Positions 26,361 through 36,135 are shown, numbered from the stretch's first letter. The stretch is DNA of 64,000 bases from Mesorhizobium sp. M4B.F.Ca.ET.058.02.1.1 (GCF_003952505.1 NZ_CP034450.1:434001-498000), one strand, 5' to 3'. A program made the numbers and translations. The notes: generated from the letters alone by a model not told the origin.

Positions 26361-26435
26361 TGGTACGCCCAAGGGGAATCGAACCCCTGTTACCGCCGTG
26401 AAAGGGCGGTGTCCTGACCGCTAGACGATGGGCGC
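26361..26435 (-). tRNA. tRNA-Glu (anticodon UUC)
   Basis: The minus strand folds as a cloverleaf: acceptor GCGCCCA with TGGGCGT (G1 faces U72 as a wobble pair), D arm GTCT...GGAC, anticodon arm CCGCC-CTTTCAC-GGCGG with anticodon TTC, a 4-base variable loop and T arm AGGGG-TTCGATT-CCCCT. The discriminator base is A and the 3' CCA is encoded. A CCAGCAA/TTGCTGG hairpin at 26345-26363 on the 3' side overlaps the CCA end and could help stop transcription. Confidence 0.95.
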
Positions 26436-26450
26436 GCTCAGATGAAGCGG

Positions 26451-26479
26451 CTTATAATTGCGTTGTTCGCAGCCGGCAA
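26451..26479 (-). promoter_or_regulatory. Promoter of tRNA-Glu
   Basis: On the minus strand TTGCCG (-35) and TATAAG (-10) are exactly 17 bases apart. The -10 box ends 16 bases before the mature 5' end of the tRNA, which places the start site in the short leader. Confidence 0.5.
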
Positions 26480-26626
26480 CCCGTCTGCCGCTGCCTGCGA
26501 CAACTTTTTTCTAGAGTGGCAAAAACCGCTCTTTCGGCGAGCCAAAGGCGCGGTTTTCGGCCTCGCGTAATCTTCCGGGATGTTCGGTGCTTTGCCTCGG
26601 CCGGCAGAAGTAAGCCGCCGCCGTCG

Positions 26627-27871
26627 CTAGCCGCGCCGGCGGCAGCGCCAGTTCCAGTCGCGCTCGGGGCCGACGTCGACATGGACGGATTCGGTGTGGC
26701 AATAGGTGCCGACGCCGCCGCGGCCGGGCATGGTACGGATGTAGCTCGCCAGCTCCCATTTGGAGACGCCGGGAACCTGGATGTCGGCGGCGGCGCAGTA
26801 CATGTGCAGCGAATTCTTGGCGCCGTTGGCGCGGCGGTTGCGGGCCGGGTCGCGATAGCCTGAGGTGACGACCATCTTGCGGCCATAGTGGCCCTCGATC
26901 GTCTTCAGCACGCGCACCAGCGACGGCTTCAGGCAGGCGACGTCGACGCTTTCGTTCTGCTTCAGCAGGCCATTGGGCGCCAGCCTCGCCATGCCGGCGG
27001 CCGACGCCACCTGGTAGGAGCCGCCCTCGTCCTCGTTAAGGTCGACGTCGCTCTCATCGTCGATGCCGGATTTGCGCTTGATCTCGAACAGCGCGGTCTG
27101 GCGCACGCCGGGCAAGGCATCGGCGCCGGTGATGTGATTGCTTGGATCGTCGAGCGAGGCCAGTTGCACCGGCTTTTCGGCCGGGGTGGCGGAAGCGAGC
27201 GTGATGATCGGCTTGGCGGGCGCAGTCGCCTTGGCAACGGCCGGCTGCTCGCCCGAGCGCGCGTTGACCAGCGGCGCTGGGGCTGCCGAGGCCGGCGTGG
27301 TGCTGAACAGCGAGGCAAACAGGCCCTTCTTCGGCGCGGCGATCTGCTGCTGGGGTGCTTCGCCCGCCGTCACGTAGACGCCGTTGTTCATTGGCTGCGC
27401 GGCCGCCGCTTCAGCCTGCGGCTTGGGCGCGGTCGCGGCGGCGTCGCCAGCAGCGACCTGCTGGGCCACGACCTGTGTCTGTTCGGCTGTCTGCGCGGGC
27501 TGAACCAGCGGCTGCGGCGTGTTGCCGGCAACGGTGTCGGCACCGGCCGGCACGTTGATAGGGAAGGCCGATCCCGGCTTCGTCACCGGCACGTAGGCGA
27601 CCTTTTCAGGCAAGGGCTTGTCGCCATCACCCATTACGGTCGATATCGCCTCCGAAGAGGCCGAAGTCACCTGCAGCGACGAATCGGTTGATGTTGCTGG
27701 CTTGGCGCTGGTTGCAGCGCTCATCTCGGTGGAGGTGGCATTATAGCCGGGCATGCCGACCGACATGGTGGGGTCGCCGGCGGAGGTGCAGGAGGCCAGA
27801 AGCACGGAGAAAAGCGCTGCCGCAATGCTGCGACCTTCCCTCCGCGCGAGACGCCAACCACCGGACTTCAA
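26627..27871 (-). CDS. Lipoprotein with C-terminal M15/DUF882-type peptidase-like domain
   Basis: The 414-residue protein has a lipoprotein signal (lipobox LLASC at about 24-28), about 270 residues of Ala/Pro/Thr/Ser/Gln-rich linker, and a C-terminal D,D-peptidase fold of the YcbK/DUF882 group: TSGYRDPARNRRANGAKNSLHMYCAAADI and ESVHVDVGP provide the His, Asp and His zinc ligands. It probably acts on or binds peptidoglycan from a membrane anchor. The start appears to be TTG at 27871, after GAGGGGG. The linker could let the domain reach across the periplasm; activity is inferred only from ligand conservation. Confidence 0.82.
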   Translation of the reverse strand: MKSGGWRLARREGRSIAAALFSVLLASCTSAGDPTMSVGMPGYNATSTEMSAATSAKPATSTDSSLQVTSASSEAISTVMGDGDKPLPEKVAYVPVTKPGSAFPINVPAGADTVAGNTPQPLVQPAQTAEQTQVVAQQVAAGDAAATAPKPQAEAAAAQPMNNGVYVTAGEAPQQQIAAPKKGLFASLFSTTPASAAPAPLVNARSGEQPAVAKATAPAKPIITLASATPAEKPVQLASLDDPSNHITGADALPGVRQTALFEIKRKSGIDDESDVDLNEDEGGSYQVASAAGMARLAPNGLLKQNESVDVACLKPSLVRVLKTIEGHYGRKMVVTSGYRDPARNRRANGAKNSLHMYCAAADIQVPGVSKWELASYIRTMPGRGGVGTYCHTESVHVDVGPERDWNWRCRRRG

Positions 27872-28092
27872 AACTAAATTCCCCCTCGGTAGCCGGCCGG
27901 CTCGTCATCGCCGCAGCGTTCTACGCCCCTCGCTACGACTGTTCTGTTCCCAAACCGGAAACGGGACCTGTGTCAAATCTGCAAGCCTCGGAAGTAATCG
28001 TTTTTTCCAGGCGAATTGAAGCCACCAGATAGTTGACGCCACCATTTCGACCTGTTTTGACGGGCCGTCAACTCACCAGACATTACAGTCTG

Positions 28093-29928
28093 TTACACGC
28101 GCACCTTGACATAGGTGCCCGGCGCATCCCCCAAGGTTTTCATATGCTTGCCGGGTTTGCGCGCCTGCACGCGCGCGTTGTTCTGGGTTTCGACCCAGTG
28201 CTGCCAGTGCGTCCACCAGGAGCCGGGATGCTCCACGGCCGAGGCGAACCACTGGCCGAAGTCGCCCACCGGCTTGCCGCCCGTCCAGTACTGGTACTTG
28301 TTCGCGGTCGGCGGATTGACGACGCCGGCGATGTGGCCGGAGCCGGCCATCACATACTCGACGCTGCCGCCGAAATAGCGCGAGCCGAGGAACACCGAGA
28401 GCGCCGGCGCGATGTGATCCTCTTTGGTCGCCAGGTTATAGACGGGGATCTTGATATCGGCCAGCGAGACGGTGCGGCCGGCAAGCTCCATCGTGCCGCG
28501 CGACAGATTGTTCTCGAGATAGCAGTTGCGCAGGTAGAAGGAATGGTTGGCCGCCGCCATGCGGGTTGAATCGGCGTTCCAGTACAAGAGGTCGAAGGGC
28601 AGGGGATCCTTGCCGCGCATGTAGTTGTTGATGACATAGGGCCAGATAAGGTCGCCCGAGCGCAGCATGTTGAAGGCGGTCGCCATCTTGGTGCCGTCGA
28701 GATAGCCCTTCTCGTTCATCGAGCGCTCGACCGCCGCCACCTGATCCTCGTCGACGAACACTTTCAGGTCGCCGGCATGGGTGAAGTCGACCTGCGTGGT
28801 GAAGAAGGTCGCCGATTTGATGCGGTTGTCGCCTTCCTGCGCCAGCAGCGCCAGGGCCGCCGCCAGCAGCGTGCCGCCGACGCAATAGCCGATGGCGTTG
28901 ACGTCCTTCTCGCCGGTGGCCTTCTCGACCATGTCGAGGCCGTATTGCAGGCCTTCGCGGATATAGGCTTCCCAACCCTTGGAACCGTGGCGCTCGTCTG
29001 GATTGATCCAGGAGATGACGAAGACGGTATGGCCTTGCTCGATCGCCCAGCGGATGAAGGATTTCTGTGGGTTGAGATCGAGGATATAGAACTTGTTGAT
29101 CCATGGCGGGCAGATCAGCAAGGGGCGCTTGAGCACTGTCTCGGTCGCCGGATCGTATTGGATGATCTCGGCGACGTCGCTGCGGCCGACCACCTTGCCG
29201 GGCGTCGTCGCTACGTTCTTGCCGATCTCGAAGGGCGAGTAGTCGGCCTGCCTGAGCTTCAGGTCGCCCTTGCCGGCGGCGATGTCCTCGGCCAGCATCT
29301 TCATGCCGCGTACCAGATTCTCGCCATTGGACGCGACGGTCTCGCGAAACAGCTCCGGATTGGTCAGGATGAAGTTCGACGGCGCGATCGCGTTCGACAC
29401 CTGCTTGACGTAGAAGCTGGCCTTGTGGCGGGTGTGCTCGTCGAGCCCCTCGGCATGCTCGACCAGATCGCCTGCCCAGCGCGAGGTGACGAGATAGGCC
29501 TGCTTGAGGAAATCGAAGAAGGCGTTGCGGCCCCATTCCGGGTCCTGGAAGCGCTTGTCGCCGCGTTCGGGCTTGACGGCGTCGTCCGGCGCCTCGGCAT
29601 TCGGGCTGACGCGCTGGATGGCGTTTGCCCACACCGTCATGTAGCCGGCGAAGAGCCGCGTCTGCGCTTCCAACGCGCGCTGCGGATCGGAGAGCCAGTA
29701 TTCGCTGAGCTTAGAGAAGGTCTTGACCATGTCGACCACCGGCTCGGCGACATGGTCGCGCACCTCCCCCTTCTCGCGCGGCTCGGCCCAGGCGGAAGCC
29801 GCCTTGCCGGCCTGCTCGATCATACGCGCCATGTTCAACGCGAAGCGTTCAGGGTCCTTGACCAGATATTGCTCGACCGTCGAAGGTCCGCCATCTTCCG
29901 CTTTGTCCGAATCGGGCGCTTTGGACAT
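28093..29928 (-). CDS. phaC: Class I poly(3-hydroxyalkanoate) synthase
   Basis: The 611-residue enzyme polymerises (R)-3-hydroxyacyl-CoA into storage polyester at the granule surface. It has the lipase-like box GYCVGG with the nucleophile Cys, the catalytic Asp in KEDHIAP and His in GSGHIAGVV, and the family segment PPWINKFYILDLNPQKSFI. Length fits class I PhaC. The frame runs back to 29997, but the ATG at 29928 starts the conserved part. A promoter-like pair lies just upstream. No phaA, phaB or phasin gene is next to it, as is common in rhizobia. Confidence 0.96.
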   Translation of the reverse strand: MSKAPDSDKAEDGGPSTVEQYLVKDPERFALNMARMIEQAGKAASAWAEPREKGEVRDHVAEPVVDMVKTFSKLSEYWLSDPQRALEAQTRLFAGYMTVWANAIQRVSPNAEAPDDAVKPERGDKRFQDPEWGRNAFFDFLKQAYLVTSRWAGDLVEHAEGLDEHTRHKASFYVKQVSNAIAPSNFILTNPELFRETVASNGENLVRGMKMLAEDIAAGKGDLKLRQADYSPFEIGKNVATTPGKVVGRSDVAEIIQYDPATETVLKRPLLICPPWINKFYILDLNPQKSFIRWAIEQGHTVFVISWINPDERHGSKGWEAYIREGLQYGLDMVEKATGEKDVNAIGYCVGGTLLAAALALLAQEGDNRIKSATFFTTQVDFTHAGDLKVFVDEDQVAAVERSMNEKGYLDGTKMATAFNMLRSGDLIWPYVINNYMRGKDPLPFDLLYWNADSTRMAAANHSFYLRNCYLENNLSRGTMELAGRTVSLADIKIPVYNLATKEDHIAPALSVFLGSRYFGGSVEYVMAGSGHIAGVVNPPTANKYQYWTGGKPVGDFGQWFASAVEHPGSWWTHWQHWVETQNNARVQARKPGKHMKTLGDAPGTYVKVRV

Positions 29929-29965
29929 GGTTCGCGGGGTTCCTCCCGGGGCGTTTTCTTGACAT

Positions 29966-29994
29966 ATTATCATGGGACATCTGACCGGGTCCAA
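29966..29994 (-). promoter_or_regulatory. Candidate phaC promoter
   Basis: On the minus strand TTGGAC (-35) and GATAAT (-10) are 17 bases apart, with the -10 box about 38 bases from the phaC ATG. The 97-bp gap to the divergent lipoprotein gene leaves room for both promoters. Confidence 0.4.
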
Positions 29995-30025
29995 CACGCT
30001 CTAACCCGGCTGCCAGGAAAACAAT

Positions 30026-30433
30026 ATGACGATTAATATTGGCAAGACGGTTTTTTCGGCAAGCGCACGCATTTGCCGCATGGCCGCGGCGATGGCCTTG
30101 CTGTCTGCCGGTCTGGCGGCGGGCGGCTGCTCGACGAGCAACACCACGAACGCGGCGCCGGTCGCCGGCGTCGAAGGGCCAAAGGACACCGGTTCCTATC
30201 CGAACCTCAACATCCCGCCGCAGGTGGCCGCCAAGCAACTCACCAAGGAGGAGACCGACGCCAAGCTTGCCCAGTTGAAGGGCGAGCAGCAGGCGCAACT
30301 CGCCAAGAGCGGTGGCGGCGACCAGACCGCAAGCCCGGCGGCGCTCAACTCGCTGGCCAAGAACCATGGCGATCAGGCGCTGAAGCAGATCGAGACGAAA
30401 TGCGATCCCGCCCTCGACCCTAGCTGCAATTAG
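30026..30433 (+). CDS. Small lipoprotein
   Basis: This 135-residue protein has a signal peptide with lipobox LAAGGC (Cys at about 35) and a hydrophilic Gln/Lys/Ala-rich helical mature part (KQLTKEETDAKLAQLKGEQQ), ending with two cysteines (CDPALDPSC). It resembles a set of short uncharacterised rhizobial lipoproteins. It lies divergent from phaC and 30 bp before an aminotransferase on the same strand. The role is unknown. Confidence 0.75.
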   Translation: MTINIGKTVFSASARICRMAAAMALLSAGLAAGGCSTSNTTNAAPVAGVEGPKDTGSYPNLNIPPQVAAKQLTKEETDAKLAQLKGEQQAQLAKSGGGDQTASPAALNSLAKNHGDQALKQIETKCDPALDPSCN

Positions 30434-30463
30434 GGATATATCGCGCGCCGAAACCACCTTTGA

Positions 30464-31696
30464 ATGTCTGGAACTGACATGGAAGAATTTCACAAGGTCC
30501 GCCGGCTTCCGCCTTACGTGTTCGAGCAGGTCAACCGGCTGAAGGCCAGCGCCCGCTCGCGCGGCGCCGACATCATCGACCTTGGCATGGGCAATCCGGA
30601 CCTGCCGACGCCGAAGGCCATCGTCGACAAATTGTGCGAAGTGGTGCGCGATCCGCGCACGCATCGCTATTCCTCGTCGCGCGGCATTCCGGGCCTGCGA
30701 CGCGCCCAGGCGGCGTACTATCAGCGCCGCTTCGGCGTGAAGCTCAACCCCGATACGCAGGTGGTGGCAACCCTCGGCTCGAAGGAAGGCTTCGCCAACA
30801 TGGCGCAGGCGATCACCGCGCCCGGCGACGTCATCCTGTGCCCGAATCCGACCTATCCGATCCACGCTTTCGGCTTCATCATGTCGGGCGGCGTCATCCG
30901 CTCGCTGCAGGTGGAGCCCGACGACGGCTTCATCCCGGCGGTCGAGCGCGGCATCCGCCACTCGATCCCGAAGCCGCTGGCGCTGATCCTCAACTATCCG
31001 TCGAACCCGACGGCGCTGGTCGCCTCGCTCGATTTCTACAAGGACGTCGTCGCCTTCGCCAAGAAGAACGACATCATCATCCTGTCCGACCTCGCCTATT
31101 CGGAGATCTATTTCGACGGCAACCCGCCGCCCTCGGTGCTGCAGGTGCCGGGCGCGATCGACGTCTGCGTCGAGTTCACATCGATGTCGAAGACCTTCTC
31201 CATGCCCGGCTGGCGCATGGGCTTCGCCGTCGGCAACGAGCGGCTGATCTCGGCGCTGACGCGCGTCAAGTCCTATCTCGACTATGGCGCGTTCACGCCG
31301 ATCCAGGTGGCGGCGGCGCATGCGCTCAATGGCGATGGCGCCGACATTGCCGAAGTGCGCGAGGTCTACCACAAGCGCCGCGACGTGATGGTCGATTCCT
31401 TCAGCCGCGCCGGCTGGAACATACCGGCGCCGGCGGCCTCGATGTTCGCCTGGGCGCCGATCCCGGAACAGTTTCGTCATCTCGGCTCGCTCGAATTCTC
31501 CAAGCTCTTGATCGAGCACGCCGACGTAGCGGTGGCGCCGGGCGTCGGCTTCGGCGAGCATGGCGACGATTTCGTGCGCGTGGCGCTGGTCGAGAACGAG
31601 CACCGCATCCGCCAGGCGGCCCGCAACATCAAGCGCTTCCTGGCGTCCACCGCCAAGCAGCCCAACAATGTGGTGCCGCTCTCCGCGCACCGCTGA
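30464..31696 (+). CDS. Class I/II pyridoxal-phosphate aminotransferase, AlaC/DapL-like
   Basis: This 410-residue enzyme has the fold-type I aminotransferase layout: DLGMGNPDLPTP substrate loop, the aromatic NPTYPIHAFG motif, ILNYPSNPT, the Asp in ILSDLAYSEI and the Schiff-base Lys in SMSKTFSMPGWRMGF. It is closest to AlaC-type alanine aminotransferases, often labelled LL-diaminopimelate aminotransferase. Its place 46 bp before hom suggests amino-acid biosynthesis, in line with a conserved alphaproteobacterial order. The exact amino donor is not certain. The start at 30464 leads into the conserved MEEFHKVRRLPPYVF. Confidence 0.88.
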   Translation: MSGTDMEEFHKVRRLPPYVFEQVNRLKASARSRGADIIDLGMGNPDLPTPKAIVDKLCEVVRDPRTHRYSSSRGIPGLRRAQAAYYQRRFGVKLNPDTQVVATLGSKEGFANMAQAITAPGDVILCPNPTYPIHAFGFIMSGGVIRSLQVEPDDGFIPAVERGIRHSIPKPLALILNYPSNPTALVASLDFYKDVVAFAKKNDIIILSDLAYSEIYFDGNPPPSVLQVPGAIDVCVEFTSMSKTFSMPGWRMGFAVGNERLISALTRVKSYLDYGAFTPIQVAAAHALNGDGADIAEVREVYHKRRDVMVDSFSRAGWNIPAPAASMFAWAPIPEQFRHLGSLEFSKLLIEHADVAVAPGVGFGEHGDDFVRVALVENEHRIRQAARNIKRFLASTAKQPNNVVPLSAHR

Positions 31697-31742
31697 GTTC
31701 GCCTGACATCACCGATCGAATTTTTGAGGGGCATCGCCGGAC

Positions 31743-33056
31743 ATGGCTGAAGCGTTGCGTGTTGGAATTGCCGGCCTCGGCACGGTCGGCGCCTCGGTGG
31801 CGCGCGTGTTGCGCGACAAGGCGGCCGAGCTCACCCGCCAGTGCGGCCGCGACATCGTCGTGGCAGCCGTCTCGGCCCGCGATCCCAAGCGCGACCGCGG
31901 CGTCGACCTTGGCGGCGCGCAATGGTTCGACGATGCGGTCAAGATGGCGGAGGCGGCCGATATCGACGTCTTTGTCGAACTGATCGGCGGCGACGAGGGA
32001 CCCGCGCGAGCCTCGGTGAAAGCGGCACTCGAGGCCGGCCGCCATGTGGTGACCGCCAATAAGGCGTTGCTGGCCAAGCATGGCGTGCAGCTGGCCGAGA
32101 TCGCCGAGAAGAAGGGTGTGCTTTTGAATTACGAGGCCGCGGTGGCCGGTGGCATCCCCGTCATCAAGACGATGCGCGAGGCGATGGCCGGCAATTCGGT
32201 CACCAGGGTCTTCGGCATCCTCAACGGCACCTGCAACTACATCCTGACTCGCATGGAAGCCGAAGGCATCTCCTTCGACGCGGTCCTCAAGGATGCGCAA
32301 AGGCTCGGCTATGCCGAGGCCGATCCGACCTTCGATATCGAGGGCCACGACACGGCGCACAAGCTGTCGATCCTGACCAGCCTTGCCTTCGGCACGAGGA
32401 TCGCCGCCAACGACATCTATATGGAAGGCATCTCCAACATCACCCAAGCCGACATCCGCGCGGCCGGGGACCTCGGCTATCGCATCAAGCTGCTCGGCGT
32501 CGCGCAGCGCACCGAGAGCGGCATCGAGCAGCGCGTGCACCCGACCATGGTGCCGACGGCTTCCGTCATCGCGCAGGTGCACGGCGTCACCAACGCGGTG
32601 GCGATCGAGACCGACATTCTGGGCGAGCTTCTGCTTTCCGGCCCAGGTGCGGGCGGCAACGCCACCGCTTCGGCGGTGATCGGCGATATCGCCGACATCG
32701 CCAAGAGCCGGCCGGGCTTCCAGCACGGACCGGTCTTCGGCCGCCCGGCGAAGGAGCTGAGGCCGTACAAGCGGGCCCAGATGCGCAGCCATGCCGGCGG
32801 CTATTTCATCCGGCTCACCGTGCATGACCGCATCGGCGTCTTCGCCGCGATCGCCAAGCGCATGGCCGACAACGACATCTCGCTGGAATCGATCGTCCAG
32901 CAGGCCGCAGGCCCGGAAACACACGCGCAGAAGACGGTCATCCTCGTCACCCACGAGACGACGGAAGCAGCGGTGCGCAAGGCCGTCGAGGGCATCACCA
33001 AGGATGGCCACCTGACTGACAAGCCGCAGGTGATCCGCATCGAACGGGCCGAATAG
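31743..33056 (+). CDS. hom: Homoserine dehydrogenase
   Basis: This 437-residue enzyme reduces aspartate semialdehyde to homoserine on the path to threonine, methionine and isoleucine. It has the NAD(P)-binding GIAGLGTVGASVARVL, the catalytic region NGTCNYILTRMEAEG with EADPTFDIEG..., and a C-terminal ACT domain (HDRIGVFAAIAKRMADNDIS) for feedback control, as in the long form of the enzyme. It follows an aminotransferase and precedes glpX. A GGGATTT/AAATCCC hairpin lies in the downstream gap. Confidence 0.97.
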   Translation: MAEALRVGIAGLGTVGASVARVLRDKAAELTRQCGRDIVVAAVSARDPKRDRGVDLGGAQWFDDAVKMAEAADIDVFVELIGGDEGPARASVKAALEAGRHVVTANKALLAKHGVQLAEIAEKKGVLLNYEAAVAGGIPVIKTMREAMAGNSVTRVFGILNGTCNYILTRMEAEGISFDAVLKDAQRLGYAEADPTFDIEGHDTAHKLSILTSLAFGTRIAANDIYMEGISNITQADIRAAGDLGYRIKLLGVAQRTESGIEQRVHPTMVPTASVIAQVHGVTNAVAIETDILGELLLSGPGAGGNATASAVIGDIADIAKSRPGFQHGPVFGRPAKELRPYKRAQMRSHAGGYFIRLTVHDRIGVFAAIAKRMADNDISLESIVQQAAGPETHAQKTVILVTHETTEAAVRKAVEGITKDGHLTDKPQVIRIERAE

Positions 33057-33281
33057 TTCGGACCAACTTCGCCTTCAATCGATTGATATTGCTGGGATTT
33101 CAAAAAATCCCCGGCCAAGTCTTGCCGTTGTCACGGAGCTTTGACACAAGAAACGCGCCTCTGCGGGAGGCGGGAGCAATTCCAGGAAAACTGCGCAGCG
33201 GTTTTCCCCGCCGAATTGCTCAAAACAAGTGTTAGAGCGACTCAAGATACGACCGCTCGCGTCAACGAGGATTTCCCACAG

Positions 33282-34265
33282 ATGAACGTGGCCCAGAACA
33301 TTGTCGCCGGCCTTGACCGGATACTCACCATGGAACTGGTGCGCGTCACCGAGCGGGCGGCGGTGGCGGCTGCCAGGCTGCGCGGGCGGGGCGACGAGAA
33401 GGCGGCCGACCAGGTCGCGGTCGACGCCATGCGCCAGGAGCTGAACCGGCTGGCTATCAAGGGCACGGTGGTGATCGGCGAGGGCGAGCGCGACGAGGCG
33501 CCGATGCTCTATATCGGCGAGGAGGTCGGTACCGGCATAGGTCCGGCGGTCGATATCGCGCTCGATCCGCTCGAAGGCACGACGATCTGCGCCAAGAACC
33601 TGCCCAATGCGCTTGCCGTCATCGCCATCGCGGAAAAGGGCAGCCTGCTATTCGCGCCCGACGTCTATATGGACAAGATCGCCATCGGGCCGGGCTATGC
33701 CGACGGCGTCATCGACATCGACGCGACGCCGGCCGAAAACATCGCCAGCCTGGCCAAGGCCAAGGGTGTCGCGGTGTCCGACATCACCGCTTGCATCCTC
33801 GACCGCCCACGCCACGCCAAATTGATCGACGCGGTGCGCGCGACCGGCGCGGCGATAAGGCTGATCGGCGACGGCGATGTCGCCGGCGTCATCCACACCA
33901 CGGACCCCGACGAGACCGGCATCGACATCTATCTCGGCACCGGCGGCGCTCCGGAAGGCGTGTTGGCGGCGGCGGCGTTGCGCTGCACCGGTGGCCAGAT
34001 GCAGGGGCGGCTGATCCTCGATACGCCGGAGAAGGTGGCGCGCGCGGCCAAGATGGGCATTGCCGACCCGAAGCGGGTCTACCAGGCGAAGGACATGGCG
34101 CGCGGCGACGTGCTGTTCGCGGCGACCGGCGTCACCGACGGCAACATGCTCGACGGCGTCAAGTTCGGCCGCACCTACATCACCACGCACACGATCGTGC
34201 TGCGCTCGTCGTCGCGGACGGTGCGCGAGATCAAAGCGCGTCACCAGGATCTGGAAAAGTTTTGA
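33282..34265 (+). CDS. glpX: Class II fructose-1,6-bisphosphatase
   Basis: This 327-residue gluconeogenic enzyme has the metal-binding motifs GEGERDEAPMLYIGEEVG and DPLEGTT, the IDATPAENI stretch and a VTDGNMLDGV segment, all typical of GlpX. Length agrees with the family. The frame is open back to 33141, but the ATG at 33282 begins the family N-terminus MNVAQNIVAGLDRI and follows CGAGG at a somewhat long spacing. The 225 bp before it carries no gene. Such hom-glpX-recJ order recurs in Rhizobiales. Confidence 0.95.
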   Translation: MNVAQNIVAGLDRILTMELVRVTERAAVAAARLRGRGDEKAADQVAVDAMRQELNRLAIKGTVVIGEGERDEAPMLYIGEEVGTGIGPAVDIALDPLEGTTICAKNLPNALAVIAIAEKGSLLFAPDVYMDKIAIGPGYADGVIDIDATPAENIASLAKAKGVAVSDITACILDRPRHAKLIDAVRATGAAIRLIGDGDVAGVIHTTDPDETGIDIYLGTGGAPEGVLAAAALRCTGGQMQGRLILDTPEKVARAAKMGIADPKRVYQAKDMARGDVLFAATGVTDGNMLDGVKFGRTYITTHTIVLRSSSRTVREIKARHQDLEKF

Positions 34266-34330
34266 TTCCGTCCCGATTGGCCGTCGCATATTAGTATCGG
34301 CACTATGAAAATATGCGGACGGCGCGTCGC

Positions 34331-36114
34331 ATGACGGGCGAAAGACGGCTTTTCCTGGATGTCAGGCAATCGGCGACCGGTGTCTCGTGGGAGCATCGGC
34401 TGACTGAACGGCAGGACATGACGGCGCTCGCCATCGCGCAGGGCCATGGCGTCCCGGACATCGTGGCAAGGGTGTTGGCCGGGCGCGGCGTCAGCGCGGA
34501 GCAGACAGAGCGCTTCCTCGACCCGACGATCCGCGACCTGCTGCCGAACCCGGCCTCGCTCACCGATATGGACAAGGCCGCCTCCCGCATCGCGGAGGCG
34601 ATCATCGCCAAGGAGAAGGTGGCGATCTTCGGCGACTACGATGTCGACGGCGCGGCCTCGTCGGCGCTGCTCAAGCGATTCCTCGCGCATTTCTCGGTGC
34701 CGTCGGAAATCTACATACCCGACCGTATCTTCGAGGGGTACGGTCCCAATCCGGAAGCCATGCGCGACCTCATCTCGCGCGGCGCCAAGCTGATCGTCAC
34801 GGTCGACTGCGGCACCAACAGCGCCACTTCGATCGACGCGGCCAAGCAGGCCGGCGCCGATGTCGTGGTGCTCGACCACCATCAGGTCGGCGGCCCGCTG
34901 CCGGTGGCGAATGCTGTGGTCAATCCCAACCGCGAGGACGATCTCTCGGGGCAGGGTCATCTTTGCGCCGCCGGCGTCGTCTTCCTCTGCCTGGTGCAGA
35001 CGGCGAAGATCCTGCGAAGCCGGCTGTCGGAGGCCGCCCCGCCGGACCTGCTGTCGCTGCTCGACCTGGTGGCGCTGGCGACCGTCTGCGACGTGGTGCC
35101 GCTCACCGGCGTCAACCGCGCCTTCGTGGTCAAGGGGTTGCAGGTGGCGCGCCAGCAGAGAAGCGAGGGGTTGGCAGCCCTTTCCCGGGTGTCGCGCATC
35201 GGCGAGCCGATCAGCACCTTTCACCTCGCCTACCTGATCGGGCCGCGCATCAATGCCGGGGGCGCATCGGCGATGCCGCGCTCGGCAGCCGCCTGCTTGC
35301 CACCGACGATCCGGTCGAGGCCGGCACGATCGCCGAGACGCTAGACCGGCTGAACCAGGAGCGCCAGCAGATGGAGCTGGAGATGCTGGCCGAGGCGCGC
35401 ACCGAGGCCGATGCCGAGCTTGCCGGCGGCAATGGCCCGGCCATCGTCGTCACCGCCAGCCAGACCTGGCATCCGGGCATCGTCGGCCTGCTCGCCTCAC
35501 GCCTCAAGGACCATGCGCGCCGGCCGGCCTTCGCCATCGCCTTCAACGCCAATGGGGTCGGCACCGGCTCGGGCCGCTCGGTGTCGGGATTCGATCTCGG
35601 CCGGCTGGTGCGCGAGGCGGCCGATGCCGGGCTGATCGTCAAGGGCGGCGGCCATGGCATGGCGGCCGGCATCACGGTGGAGCGGGCCGGGCTCGGCGCT
35701 CTCAGGGCCTTCTTCGAGGAGCGCGCGGCGGCCGACGTGTTCCGGCTGCAGGACGAGGAAAGCCTGGCGATCGATGGCGCGCTCGCCGCCGAGGGCGCGA
35801 CGCTCTCCCTGCTCGATGCGCTGGAACAGGCCGGCCCGTTCGGCGCCGGCCATGTGGCGCCGGTGTTCGCGCTGCCGCGCCACCGGCTGACCGATGCGCG
35901 ACCGGTCGGCACCAACCACATCCGCGCCGAGCTGCAGTCGCAAAGCGGTGGCCGCATCCAGGCGATCGCCTTTCGCGCCGTCGATACGGCACTCGGCGAA
36001 TTCCTGTTCAGGAACCGGGGCAAGACGGTGCATGTCGCCGGGTCGCTGTCCGGCAATTACTGGAACGGCAACCGGACGGTGCAGTTCCGCATCACCGACG
36101 CGGCGCTTGCTTGA
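34331..36114 (+). CDS. recJ: Single-stranded-DNA exonuclease RecJ, split by an apparent 1-base deletion
   Basis: RecJ degrades single-stranded DNA 5' to 3' in repair and recombination. The first part has DHH motifs (FGDYDVDGAASSALL, TVDCGTNS, VLDHHQVGG) and reads to GPRINAGG; the second frame (from codon 35263) continues with RIGDAALGSRLLATDDP and the DHHA1 domain (VKGGGHGMAAGITV). Adding one G to the G5 run at 35258-35262 joins them into about 595 residues, a normal length. As written, the first frame ends at 35344 and drops the DHHA1 and OB domains. MTGERRLFLDV at 34331 is taken as the start; 34313 is also in frame. Confidence 0.85.
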
Positions 36115-36135
36115 AAACCTGGCTGTAGCTTGAGA

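Noticed and set aside
28777-30036. A 419-codon plus-strand frame opposite phaC
   Set aside because: Shadow of phaC; no recognisable domain and it crosses the phaC promoter.
29849-31690. A 613-codon minus-strand frame over the aminotransferase and lipoprotein genes
   Set aside because: Antisense to two well-supported genes; composition is typical of a GC-rich shadow.
33092-33118. GGGATTT/AAATCCC hairpin after hom as a terminator
   Set aside because: It lacks a T tract and the stem is short; it may simply be a small palindrome.
35258-35344. Programmed frameshift in recJ
   Set aside because: There is no slippery-site and pseudoknot arrangement, and RecJ is not known to use one. A missing base is simpler.
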